Positions 1-7,849 of a stretch of 13,124 bases of DNA are shown piece after piece. A program made the translations under genes and the position numbers. This stretch comes from Campylobacteraceae bacterium (GTDB taxonomy: Bacteria; Campylobacterota; Campylobacteria; Campylobacterales; Campylobacteraceae): NCBI GenBank assembly GCA_031259875.1, contig JAIRKW010000050.1, positions 1-13,124 of the forward strand, given 5' to 3'. The first letter of the stretch is position 1; the number at the start of each line of letters is the position of its first letter. The notes beneath the pieces were generated by a model. It saw nothing but the letters and a program-made list of their open reading frames with translations. It was not told where the DNA came from and made no database searches.

Positions 1-188
1 TTTTGTGCAGTATCCACAAAATCAAGATTTTCATCATAAAAACTTATAATGTAATCTGATGACCCCGTTGTAGAAACATCATTACTGTTGTCTCCTCCAC
101 ACCCAATCAAGAAAAAGCCAGTTAAAATAGAGAAGAATATAGATTGAAACAAAGATGAAACTTTGAACTTAGTTGTTGAACTCGCCAC
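1..188 (-). CDS. Lipoprotein, N-terminal part, cut by the left window edge
   Basis: The minus strand opens with a GTG start at 188-186, preceded by AAGGGG (200-195) six bases upstream, and stays open to the window edge (62 codons). The product has an N-terminal stretch with Lys7 and Lys9, a hydrophobic core, and a lipobox ending L-I-G-C followed by Gly-Gly-Asp-Asn. This is a standard type II signal peptide for a lipid-anchored protein. The Asp after the two Gly is not at position +2, so the lipobox gives no clear inner-membrane retention signal. The mature part begins with a Ser/Asn/Thr-rich linker, as in exported lipoproteins. The rest of the gene is outside the window, so its function cannot be named. 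Confidence 0.72.
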   Translation of the reverse strand, partial: MASSTTKFKVSSLFQSIFFSILTGFFLIGCGGDNSNDVSTTGSSDYIISFYDENLDFVDTAQ

Positions 189-363
189 TGCGTACCCCTT
201 TGATTTGAAATGTATTCACAAAAAGTGAGTTTAATAACCATTGTATCAAATTTTACATAAAAAAGTATTTTTACGCAATGTATTTTAAATATATCAATAG
301 TTCATATATTACGTCCATAAAAATAGGCATTTAAATCGATTGATTAAAAATAAAAATGAGTTT

Positions 364-607
364 GGATTGCCTCGTTGATTTCGTCAGCTCGCGATGACAG
401 AGGAGAATAGATTGCCGCGCCAATCGCTATGCTCCTTTTTTGCAATAACAAAGCGAGAGATTTGGATTGCTCTGTCTAGTCCCCATAACGATGAAGGAGA
501 CATCTCATTTTAGATTGCTTCATTCTGGATTGCCACGTCGCTATGCTCCTCGCAATGACTGATGACAAGAAAAGATTACCGTACTAATCGCTTCGCTCGC
601 AACGACA
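364..607. repeat. Cluster of about five degenerate palindromic repeats
   Basis: Each copy starts with GGATTGC or a close variant, has a middle part resembling CGTCGCTATGCTCCT, and ends in GCAATGACA or a close variant. The outer ATTGC and GCAAT pair to form a hairpin. Approximate copies are 364-400, 410-450, 464-494 (most degraded), 527-560 (best preserved) and 574-607. All lie in the same orientation, and the copies differ from each other. This matches the general type of small interspersed palindromic elements seen scattered in intergenic DNA of many bacteria. No protein is encoded. An isolated related hairpin ends at about 8766. Confidence 0.65.
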
Positions 608-715
608 AATACTGAATCAATCACTGTGTTTGCAAGACGAACAGGAAAAAATAGAGCGTATTGCTGCCGCTCCATTTTTCACATCTTTTCTCTTTTTGCT
701 TTTACAAATAAGATA

Positions 716-907
716 TTACGAGGCAGCTTCGAGATTTAAAGCGCCGATACCTACAACTGCTATCGTAACATTATTATCTATGCCGCCTATTGAGTTACTG
801 CTTACATCGCTTATCTGAAATTTTGCCGGACGAATGGCAAATCTATCAACAGAGTAAGAGCAGCAAATGTCATTATCTATCGATGGTCTATCCGCGTATA
901 ATGAAAT
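716..907 (-). pseudogene. Decayed 3' end of a large secreted-protein-like gene
   Basis: On the minus strand a 63-codon open stretch ends in TAA at 718-716 and starts right after an in-frame TAG (910-908). It has no usable start codon. The translation reads like protein: it contains FAIRPAKFQIS, then IGGIDNNVTIAVVGIGALN just before the stop. A FAIRP-x-x-F motif is, as I recall, typical of very large secreted or surface proteins in bacteria. The same frame continues upstream through a TAG and a TAA with recognisable words such as IDNDN. I infer an inactivated remnant. Family identity is uncertain, and a chance open frame cannot be excluded. Confidence 0.4.
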
Positions 908-1149
908 CTAATGCGATATTATTATTTATGTCTGCTTACGATTATCATTATCTATTTTTGGCATAGATAGAATAGTGTCTATCACTAAAAATATAGTAAT
1001 AGACCGTTATCGTGAAGTGAATTAAATGACAAAAGAGCTGGCTGTTTTATTTCAAAAAAATATGCAATACACTTAAGTACATCTAAAGATGGCATACAAT
1101 AAATTTTTTATACAGAGCGGTTTTATGTGTCGTTTTGATAAATACGCCA

Positions 1150-1177
1150 AAAAATACAAAATATATTTTGTATTTTT
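1150..1177. repeat. Perfect 28-bp AT-rich palindrome between direct repeats
   Basis: Arms 1150-1163 and 1164-1177 are exact reverse complements (14 bp each, no loop). Copies of TACGCCAAAAA lie on both sides, at 1143-1153 and 1183-1193. The element sits immediately downstream of the trpG stop codon, so it could help end trp transcription. The hairpin has almost no GC pairs, so it is not a classical intrinsic terminator. A protein-binding operator is an alternative. Confidence 0.5.
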
Positions 1178-1193
1178 AATATTACGCCAAAAA

Positions 1194-1772
1194 TTAACCC
1201 TGCTCATTCAGTGATAAAAAGTTTTTGAGTATTGTACTGCCATACGGTGTAAGAATTGACTCTGGATGAAACTGTACGCCGTACACGTTGAAATTGTTAT
1301 GTTTTACTGCCATAATTTCGCCGTCTTTAGTCGCCGCTATAACTCTTAAATGAAACGGCACCTTTGAAGCGTCTGCTGCTAAAGAGTGATATCTGGCTAC
1401 TAAAATTTGGTTCGGCAGAGATTTGAAAAGCTGACTCTTCGTATCGATAACCGCCAAAGACTGCTTGCCGTGCATAAGACTTCTAGCATAAATGACCCTA
1501 AGCCCAAATGCTTCACAAATAGCCTGATGTCCAAGACATACGCCAAGTATCGGCACAATCGGAGCGAAATGCTTGACTGCCTCTATACACACTCCAGCAT
1601 TCTCTGGACGGCCTGGTCCGGGTGAAAGTATGATGGATGACGGATTAAGAGATTCTATTTCGTCTATCGTCAGCTCGTCATTACGTATAACTTTAATATT
1701 GGGATTTATAGAACCTATCAACTGGTAAAGGTTATAAGAAAAACTGTCATAATTATCTATCAAAAGTATCAT
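1194..1772 (-). CDS. trpG: Anthranilate synthase component II (glutamine amidotransferase)
   Basis: This 192-residue protein is a class I glutamine amidotransferase. It splits glutamine and passes ammonia to TrpE, which makes anthranilate from chorismate in tryptophan synthesis. The visible motifs are the start MILLIDNYDSFSYNL, the oxyanion-loop segment PGPGRPENAG (51-60), the nucleophile elbow GVCLGHQ with catalytic Cys79, HGK (101-103), RYHSL (127-131), and the C-terminal FHPES with catalytic His169 and Glu171. Length is normal for the family. The start ATG overlaps the trpE stop (ATGA, 1772-1769) and is preceded by AGAGGT, so translation is probably coupled to trpE. Folate synthesis uses a near-identical subunit (PabA). 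No second copy is visible here, so a shared role is possible but not shown. It acts in the cytoplasm. Confidence 0.95.
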   Translation of the reverse strand: MILLIDNYDSFSYNLYQLIGSINPNIKVIRNDELTIDEIESLNPSSIILSPGPGRPENAGVCIEAVKHFAPIVPILGVCLGHQAICEAFGLRVIYARSLMHGKQSLAVIDTKSQLFKSLPNQILVARYHSLAADASKVPFHLRVIAATKDGEIMAVKHNNFNVYGVQFHPESILTPYGSTILKNFLSLNEQG

Positions 1773-3232
1773 TTTACCTCTTTCGCAGCGGATTTTAGCG
1801 CGCTTATAATTGCCCGCGCTTTATTATTGCATTCTGCAAACTCATTTCTGGGGATACTATCAGCTACTACACCGGCACCTGAGCGCACATAAACTTTGCC
1901 GTCTTTTTTAAAAGCTATGCGTATTGCAATACAAGTATCCATATCGCCCGTAAGGCTTATATAGCCTATCGCACCACCGTAAATACCGCGCTTATTGCCT
2001 TCAAGCTCATGAATAATTTCACAAGCTCTTATCTTCGGCGCACCTGAGAGCGTACCGGCAGGCAAAACTGCGCTTATCACATCAAGCGCATTTTTATCTT
2101 CCATTATTTCGCTTTCCACAACAGAGCCTATGTGCATAACGTGTGAAAAACGTACAATTGAAAGATATTTTTGCACTTTTACACTGCCAAATCGACTTAT
2201 TTTACCTATATCATTGCGCCCTAAATCAACAAGCATATTATGTTCTGCCAACTCTTTTGGATCAAGTAAAAGCTCCTTTTCAAAAGTTCTATCCTCTTTT
2301 TCATTTTTACCGCGGGGCTTTGTACCTGCCAGCGGAAATGTGGAAACTTTTGTACCGCTTAACTTAACAAGCGTTTCAGGCGATGCGCCGGCGATTTCAA
2401 CCGTATCACTGCTAAAATAGAACATATACGGGGATGGATTTGTTTTGCGCAGAATTTCATAAGTGCCAAATAAACTGCCTTCAGCGTCGGCTTCAAGACG
2501 ATTTGAGAGGACTACTTGAAAAATGTCTCCCTCTTTGATGTAATGCTTAGCCTTTTCCACCATCATGCAATATCTCTTCTCGTCAAACAATGAGCGAAAC
2601 GGCAAAGTTAGTTTGAGTTTCGCAATTTTGGCTTTCTCTCCTTTGAGAATGAGGCTGTTCATCTCTTCAAGCTCACTCAAAGCTTTATAATAACTCTTTT
2701 CAAAGTCATCAGTTGCGATATTTATTATCAGAAAAATCTCTTTTTTCAAATTGTCAAAAGCGATTACTTTATCAAAAAACATCAAATCCACATCTTTGAA
2801 ATTTTCAACATCTTCGCCGTCCAATTTTAAACTCTTTTCGGCATATTTGATAAAATCATAAGAGAAATAACCCACAAGTCCGCCGCTAAATGGAGGCAGG
2901 GTCTCAAATTTGGGCGAACTATTTTCATTGATGATTTGGAGTATATATTCTTTTGGGCAGGCGTCGCTGAAAGTATCGGTAGTTTTCTCGTTTTTGACAG
3001 TCAAGACACCGTCTTTACAAGAGATTTCAAGTTTTGGATTATAACCTAAAAATGTATACCGTCCTGTATTTTTCTCATCTTCTAAACTCTCTAAGATAAA
3101 AACATGGCGCGATATATTTTTCAAAATTTTAAAAGTTTCCGTTGGAGACAATTTGTCTTGTGGTATCACTTTGTAAATGGGCAGAGATTCGTATTTATAT
3201 GAGAGCTCTTTCAGCGCATTAAAATCTTGCAA
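1769..3232 (-). CDS. trpE: Anthranilate synthase component I
   Basis: This 487-residue chorismate-utilising enzyme makes anthranilate, the first committed step of tryptophan synthesis, with ammonia supplied by TrpG. The N-terminal domain carries ILES (46-49) and GRYTFLGYNP (57-66); the LLES-type element is the usual tryptophan feedback site, which supports TrpE over PabB. The catalytic domain shows GDIFQVVLS (235-243), LVDLGRNDIG (334-343), HVMH (364-367), PAGTLSGAPK (391-400), GIYGGAIGY (416-424) and the terminal RSGAGVVADS...PRNEF block (450-465). The start is TTG at 3232-3230, with AAGGA five bases upstream and no better start nearby. It is first in a two-gene operon with trpG (4-bp overlap), under a near-consensus promoter. 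The remaining trp genes are not adjacent. Confidence 0.95.
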   Translation of the reverse strand: MQDFNALKELSYKYESLPIYKVIPQDKLSPTETFKILKNISRHVFILESLEDEKNTGRYTFLGYNPKLEISCKDGVLTVKNEKTTDTFSDACPKEYILQIINENSSPKFETLPPFSGGLVGYFSYDFIKYAEKSLKLDGEDVENFKDVDLMFFDKVIAFDNLKKEIFLIINIATDDFEKSYYKALSELEEMNSLILKGEKAKIAKLKLTLPFRSLFDEKRYCMMVEKAKHYIKEGDIFQVVLSNRLEADAEGSLFGTYEILRKTNPSPYMFYFSSDTVEIAGASPETLVKLSGTKVSTFPLAGTKPRGKNEKEDRTFEKELLLDPKELAEHNMLVDLGRNDIGKISRFGSVKVQKYLSIVRFSHVMHIGSVVESEIMEDKNALDVISAVLPAGTLSGAPKIRACEIIHELEGNKRGIYGGAIGYISLTGDMDTCIAIRIAFKKDGKVYVRSGAGVVADSIPRNEFAECNNKARAIISALKSAAKEVK

Positions 3233-3264
3233 ATTAATCCTTTATGTATTTTTGTTTGGCTCGT

Positions 3265-3294
3265 ATTATATATCCTAAGCGCCGTTTTTGTCAA
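3265..3294 (-). promoter_or_regulatory. Near-consensus sigma-70 promoter of trpEG
   Basis: Read on the minus strand, TTGACA (3294-3289) is followed after 18 bases by TATAAT (3270-3265). Both hexamers are perfect. The expected start of transcription lies near 3258, leaving a leader of only about 25 bases before the TTG of trpE. That is too short for a leader peptide with alternative hairpins, so attenuation is unlikely. Control by a repressor at the promoter or by enzyme feedback is more plausible. Confidence 0.8.
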
Positions 3295-3335
3295 TGAAGA
3301 AAGTATAAAAAATAGACACATCAACTCTTTTATTG

Positions 3336-3344
3336 TGGTAAAAT
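3336..3344 (+). promoter_or_regulatory. Extended -10 element ahead of the DUF234 gene
   Basis: TGGTAAAAT is a TGnTATAAT-type extended -10 with one mismatch and no clear -35, a common form in Campylobacterota. Transcription would begin at about 3350, only some 8 bases before the GTG start. The mRNA would therefore be nearly leaderless, which fits the poorly spaced AAGG just before the start. Confidence 0.4.
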
Positions 3345-3357
3345 TACCAAAAAAGGT

Positions 3358-4266
3358 GTGCCTATAGAGAAGTTCATCCGTTTTTGCAAAGAGCATAAAA
3401 CTGCCAATATCGTCGAACAGATAGAGTATTTTGCTGTTTTTGAAGGATTTTGGCTTAATTTTGATACGAAAAATATATCTGTAATAGAAGCTGTCAATAG
3501 ATTTATCATACCAAACGCCGATATTTTAGCACGCCACTTTACCTTTTCACACCACCAAAAAGAGTTCACCGATATGCTGACTGCCTTGGCGTCAGGTGAT
3601 AGAAAAATCTACTCCATTTATGATAAATGCACTATTTCACGCTATTTGGGACAGAGTTTATATAAAGAGTTATTTTTAAACGGTATCATAAAAAAGGAGT
3701 CAAGCCGCGAGAAACCTTTGAAAAAAGGCGCAAAAGAGCGTCTCAAAAAAAGATTCAAAAGCTATAAAATAGAAGATAAAATACTTTTTAAAGACTCTTT
3801 TACACGGTTTTGGTATACATTTATCACACCGCATTTTAACCTCATCAAAGAAAAAGAGAGACTCTCAGAAATAATCAAAAGCGGTTTTGAAAAGTTTGTC
3901 AGTTTGACATTTGAAGCATTGTGCGAAAAGTTGCTGTTGTTAAGAAGCGAAGCGATAAGTTCCGGCAGTTATTGGTCAAAAAATACAGAGATAGATATTT
4001 TGATTATAGATAAAAACAACAGTACTACTGCTGCTGAAGTTAAGTGGAAAAATCACGCCGTATGCAAAAACATTTTAACACAACTGCAAAAAAAGTGTGC
4101 AAAAGAGCAGTTAAATGCCGATATTTTTGCACTATTTTCCAAAAGCGGATTTAGCAAAGAACTTTTAAAAATGCGAAGTGAAAAACTTTTGTTGTTTGAT
4201 TTGGAAGACTTTGAGAAACTTATATCCGAACCCTCACATTATCCATTTTCCCCAACTTATCTATAA
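3358..4266 (+). CDS. DUF234 family protein with PD-(D/E)XK nuclease-like C-terminus
   Basis: This is a 302-residue soluble protein. The central part has SREKPLKKGAKERLKKRFKSY (116-136 region) and FTRFWYTFITPHF (148-160). The C-terminal part has FEALCEKLL (186-193) and then EIDILIIDKN...AAEVKWKN, with Asp213, Glu227 and Lys229 in a PD-(D/E)XK arrangement. This is the signature of DUF234 (PF03008), a nuclease-like domain usually fused behind an AAA-type ATPase. Here no ATPase part is present and none is adjacent. No target or biological role is known to me. The GTG start has AAGG only one base upstream; no in-frame ATG, GTG or TTG lies closely upstream, and the N-terminus matches my recollection of related stand-alone proteins. 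The gene is divergent from trpE, and its last 47 bases overlap the 3' end of dnaE on the other strand. Confidence 0.75.
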   Translation: MPIEKFIRFCKEHKTANIVEQIEYFAVFEGFWLNFDTKNISVIEAVNRFIIPNADILARHFTFSHHQKEFTDMLTALASGDRKIYSIYDKCTISRYLGQSLYKELFLNGIIKKESSREKPLKKGAKERLKKRFKSYKIEDKILFKDSFTRFWYTFITPHFNLIKEKERLSEIIKSGFEKFVSLTFEALCEKLLLLRSEAISSGSYWSKNTEIDILIIDKNNSTTAAEVKWKNHAVCKNILTQLQKKCAKEQLNADIFALFSKSGFSKELLKMRSEKLLLFDLEDFEKLISEPSHYPFSPTYL

Positions 4267-7200
4267 AAACTTCATTCACGCCTGAATTTAGCTGGATATT
4301 AACGCTCAAATCTTGAGAAATAATCTTCAGCACAGCTTTGCGCTCTCCTGCGTGTTCATTTAAAAGTCCGCGGATTTTCTCTAAAATAGTCGTATCTGAC
4401 GAGAGTTCTACTATAATCTCCACATCTTTCAAAGGCTCGCCCAATACAATATTGGCTACACAAGAGCCGCCATTATCATCGGAAAATATTCTCTCTTCTT
4501 CTGCTGCTTCTTCTTTGTTTGCTTTAATAATATCAACTTTTTGTTTTTTTGCTTCTTCCAAATTCAGTACTTTTAAAACTCTAAAAGAGTTTGTCCCTTC
4601 ATCTTTTGTAAGCTGTGCAAAAACGGCAATAGGCTCATTTAAATTCAACTCTTCAATACTACCCATAATACTCTCAAAGACAGTAAACTCCAATGTTCCG
4701 CCTTTGTCAAGCAGTCTTAAAATGCCAAATGGATTACCTTTTTGGCTTATTTTGCGCTTTATCTCTTCGGCTTTACCGACAAACAGCAGTTTCGAGCCGC
4801 TTTCTATGTCGTTTAGTTCGCTGGAGAGCGTGTATTTTATCTTTTTCAACTGTTCTTTATACTCGTCTAGCGGATGTCCTGAGATATAAAGCCCTGTAGT
4901 TTCCCGCTCAAACTCCAATATCTTTCTTGGCTCGTACTCGTCCATTTTATTTAAAGTTATCCTGACAGTAAGCAGCTCTTCACTGTCACCGAAAAGTGAA
5001 TTTGCCGCAGAGCGTTTTACTTCAGAGTTATTTTGACTGGCTTGAATGATAATATCTATCTGTTCCAAAAGCGCTTTGCGCGAAAAACCAAAATGGTCAA
5101 ACGCACCTGCTTTTATAAGGCTCTCTATGACTTTTTTATTGACTTTCTGTCCATCTATGCGCGCAATGAAATCACTCAAATCGCTGAAATTTTTCTCATT
5201 TCTTGCTTCAAGTATGGATTTGACTGCCGCTACACCCACGCCTTTTATCGCGCCAAGTCCAAAAAGAATAGCCTTTTCGCCCGCCTCTGTAACAACAGGT
5301 GTAAATTCCACTTCACTTTTGGTAATGTCCGGCGGCAGCAGTTTCATGCCAAGTCTCTCAAGTTCATCTATGTATTGGACGATTTTGTTGGTATTGCCCT
5401 GCTCGCTTGTGAGGATAGCTGCCATAAACTCTTGAGAATAGTGCGCTTTGAGCCATGCGGTTTGAAATGTCAGCATAGCGTATCCTGCCGAGTGGGATTT
5501 GTTAAAGCCGTATCCTGCAAATTTGACTATCAAGTCGAATAACTCTTCAGATTTACGTTTATCAAAGCCTTTTTTTTGTGCACCATCAACAAACTCGCTT
5601 TTGAGTTTATCCATCTCCTCTTTTATCTTTTTGCCCATAGCACGCCGTACCAAATCAGCACCGCCAAGTGAAAAACCGCCGATTGCCTGTACTATCTGCA
5701 TAACCTGCTCTTGATATACGATAACGCCGTATGTAGGTTTTAGTATCGGCTCAAGTTCGCCGAACATATATGTTATCTGTGCGCGCCCGTGTTTTCGCTC
5801 TATAAAATCATCAAGCATTCCAGACTCCATAGGTCCTGGACGATACAGTGCTACAACCGCGATAATATCCTCAAAATTTGTTGGTTGAAGTTTTGCGTTT
5901 AACTGCTGCATACCATCAGATTCTATTTGAAACAATCCTATCGTATGCCCGCTTTTAATGATATCATAGACAGCTTTATCATTCATATCTATAGTCGACC
6001 AATCTATTTTTACGCTGTGCCTTCTCTCTACAAGCTCTACAGCATCACTTATAACAGTAAGTGTATTTAGTCCCAAAAAGTCAAATTTTATCAAATCCAC
6101 ATCTTCCAGAAATTTCAGCGAATACTGCGTAATGATATTATTTTTATCAGAAGGTTTATAAAGCGGCGTTTTTTTCCAAAGTTCTTCATTGCTTATGACA
6201 ACGCCTGCAGCGTGCATACCGGCATTTCTATTAAGACCTTCTAATAAAAGTGCAAAATCCCACACTCTTTTGGCTTTTGGATTGGCATCTATCAATTCTC
6301 GCAGTTTAGGCTCTTTTTGATAAGCTCCGGGCTTATATCCATCTTCACCCTCTTTGCCTTTACCGTTTAGCGTTATCTCAAGTTCTGATGGCACCAGTTT
6401 TGCCATAGCATCAGCTTCAGCGTAAGGCATTCCAAGTACTCTTGCTGTATCTCTTATAACACCGCGGGCTAAGAGTTTACCAAAAGTAATGACTTGCGCT
6501 ACATTGTATCTGCCGTATTTTTTTACAACATATTGAAAAATCTCTTCGCGCCGTCTTTGACAAAAATCGATATCAATATCGGGCATACTAATACGCGCAG
6601 GATTCAAAAATCGCTCAAAAAGCAGATTGTAAGGCATCGGGTCTATATCTGTTATTTTTAAAGAGTAAACAACTAAGCTGCCGGCTGCCGAACCGCGCCC
6701 TGGACCTACAGGAATACCACGCTTTTTCGCTTCGCGGATAAAATCCCAAACGATTAACATATATCCTGGAAATTTCATCTCTTTGATAATTTCTATCTCA
6801 CGTTCAAGCCTCTCTTTATATTCGGCGTGTTTATCGGCAGGTACATATTTTAGACGTTCTTCAAGTCCTATACGGCACACTTTTTCAAATAACACTTTAT
6901 CATTTTCAAGCGAATTTTTATCTTCAGGTTCAGGCAGCGTAACGCCATAATCTTTTGCATACTCTGTAGTAAATAGAAAATTAGGCGGCGTAGGATTGCC
7001 AAGATTTAACACCAAGTCACACTTATCAACAATCTCTTGCGTATTTATAACAGCTTCTGGTATATCAAGAAACAGTTCGTGCATCTCTTCAGGTGTTTTA
7101 ACATAAAACTCTTTAACAGAGTGGCGCAGTCTGTTTTTATCATCAAACTGCTTATTCATCGCAATGCACATAAAAGCCTCGTGAGCTTCGGCATACTCTT

Positions 7201-7849
7201 TATACGGATAGTGCGTATCGTTTGTGGCGATAATTTTGATACCCGTCTCTTTTGAAAGTTTAATAATCTGCTCATCTATACTAAACTGGTCGCCGATACC
7301 GTGCCGCATAATTTCAAGATAAAAATCATCACCAAATATATCTTTATACTCAAGCGCAACCTCTTTTGCTCTCTCATATCCGCCGGCACCAAATTGAATG
7401 TTACGTTCTTTGGCATTTAAATGCCAACTTACTTCACCCTGCAGACAAGCCGAAGAGCAGACAAGCCCTTCGCTATGCTCCCTAAGAAGCCTTTTGTTAA
7501 TGCGCGGGAAGTAGTAAAAACCCTCTATATAACTCATGGAACTTAAATACATTAGATTTTTATATCCGGTCTCATTTTTGGCAAACAAGCAGAGGTGAAA
7601 ACGCTGTTTATTGCTCTTGTCACTCAAATCATCGTTGTTGTGAATATACGCCTCAATGCCGATAATGGGTTTTAATCCCTCTTTTTTCATTGCACGGTAA
7701 AAATCAATCGCGCCAAACATATTTCCATGGTCAGTAATAGCAGCAGCTTTTGCACCTTGTTTTTTGAGCTGTTTTACAAGCTCTTTTATTTTATTTGCGC
7801 CGTCAAGCAGTGAATATTCTGTGTGTAAATGCAGATGTGTAAAACTCAT
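4220..7849 (-). CDS. dnaE: DNA polymerase III subunit alpha
   Basis: This 1209-residue replicative polymerase makes the bulk of the chromosome as part of the polymerase III holoenzyme. The N-terminal PHP domain has HLHLHTEYSLLDG (5-17), TDHGN (39-43), GIEAYI (64-69), SSACLQG (132-138), MRHGIG (181-186) and TNDTHY (209-214). A full set of putative metal ligands seems kept, unlike in the E. coli protein. The polymerase core shows GPGRGSAAGS (382-391), PDIDIDF with catalytic Asp424 and Asp426, KFDFLGL with Asp590, LFQIESDGM (639-647), and YRPGPM (669-674). A helix-hairpin-helix (GLGAIKGVG, 864-872) and an OB-fold region (about 1018-1095) follow, then a charged linker and a C-terminal domain. Length is typical. 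It is transcribed alone; upstream of the ATG only a weak AGAG is seen. Its 3' end overlaps the convergent DUF234 gene. Confidence 0.97.
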   Translation of the reverse strand: MSFTHLHLHTEYSLLDGANKIKELVKQLKKQGAKAAAITDHGNMFGAIDFYRAMKKEGLKPIIGIEAYIHNNDDLSDKSNKQRFHLCLFAKNETGYKNLMYLSSMSYIEGFYYFPRINKRLLREHSEGLVCSSACLQGEVSWHLNAKERNIQFGAGGYERAKEVALEYKDIFGDDFYLEIMRHGIGDQFSIDEQIIKLSKETGIKIIATNDTHYPYKEYAEAHEAFMCIAMNKQFDDKNRLRHSVKEFYVKTPEEMHELFLDIPEAVINTQEIVDKCDLVLNLGNPTPPNFLFTTEYAKDYGVTLPEPEDKNSLENDKVLFEKVCRIGLEERLKYVPADKHAEYKERLEREIEIIKEMKFPGYMLIVWDFIREAKKRGIPVGPGRGSAAGSLVVYSLKITDIDPMPYNLLFERFLNPARISMPDIDIDFCQRRREEIFQYVVKKYGRYNVAQVITFGKLLARGVIRDTARVLGMPYAEADAMAKLVPSELEITLNGKGKEGEDGYKPGAYQKEPKLRELIDANPKAKRVWDFALLLEGLNRNAGMHAAGVVISNEELWKKTPLYKPSDKNNIITQYSLKFLEDVDLIKFDFLGLNTLTVISDAVELVERRHSVKIDWSTIDMNDKAVYDIIKSGHTIGLFQIESDGMQQLNAKLQPTNFEDIIAVVALYRPGPMESGMLDDFIERKHGRAQITYMFGELEPILKPTYGVIVYQEQVMQIVQAIGGFSLGGADLVRRAMGKKIKEEMDKLKSEFVDGAQKKGFDKRKSEELFDLIVKFAGYGFNKSHSAGYAMLTFQTAWLKAHYSQEFMAAILTSEQGNTNKIVQYIDELERLGMKLLPPDITKSEVEFTPVVTEAGEKAILFGLGAIKGVGVAAVKSILEARNEKNFSDLSDFIARIDGQKVNKKVIESLIKAGAFDHFGFSRKALLEQIDIIIQASQNNSEVKRSAANSLFGDSEELLTVRITLNKMDEYEPRKILEFERETTGLYISGHPLDEYKEQLKKIKYTLSSELNDIESGSKLLFVGKAEEIKRKISQKGNPFGILRLLDKGGTLEFTVFESIMGSIEELNLNEPIAVFAQLTKDEGTNSFRVLKVLNLEEAKKQKVDIIKANKEEAAEEERIFSDDNGGSCVANIVLGEPLKDVEIIVELSSDTTILEKIRGLLNEHAGERKAVLKIISQDLSVNIQLNSGVNEVFIDKLGKMDNVRVRI

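Larger units (their letters stand above)
189..1193. other. Gene-poor 1-kb region between a lipoprotein gene and trpG
   Basis: No intact gene is supported here. The stretch is AT-rich and holds a cluster of degenerate palindromic repeats (about 364-607), the decayed 3' end of a protein-coding gene on the minus strand (716-907, with in-frame stops further upstream), and a perfect AT-rich palindrome close to the 3' end of trpG. The only open frame of note on the plus strand (630-818) is antisense to the decayed gene and has no ribosome binding site. The combination of repeats and gene debris suggests a site of past rearrangement. Confidence 0.6.

Noticed and set aside
364..607. A CRISPR array
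   Set aside because: The units differ too much from each other, the intervals are irregular, and there are no uniform spacers or cas genes.
630..818. A 62-codon plus-strand frame with a hydrophobic stretch
   Set aside because: It is antisense to the more protein-like remnant on the minus strand and has no ribosome binding site before its TTG.
4338..5714. Several plus-strand open frames of 70-180 codons inside dnaE
   Set aside because: They are serine- and leucine-rich antisense shadows of the dnaE coding sequence without start signals.
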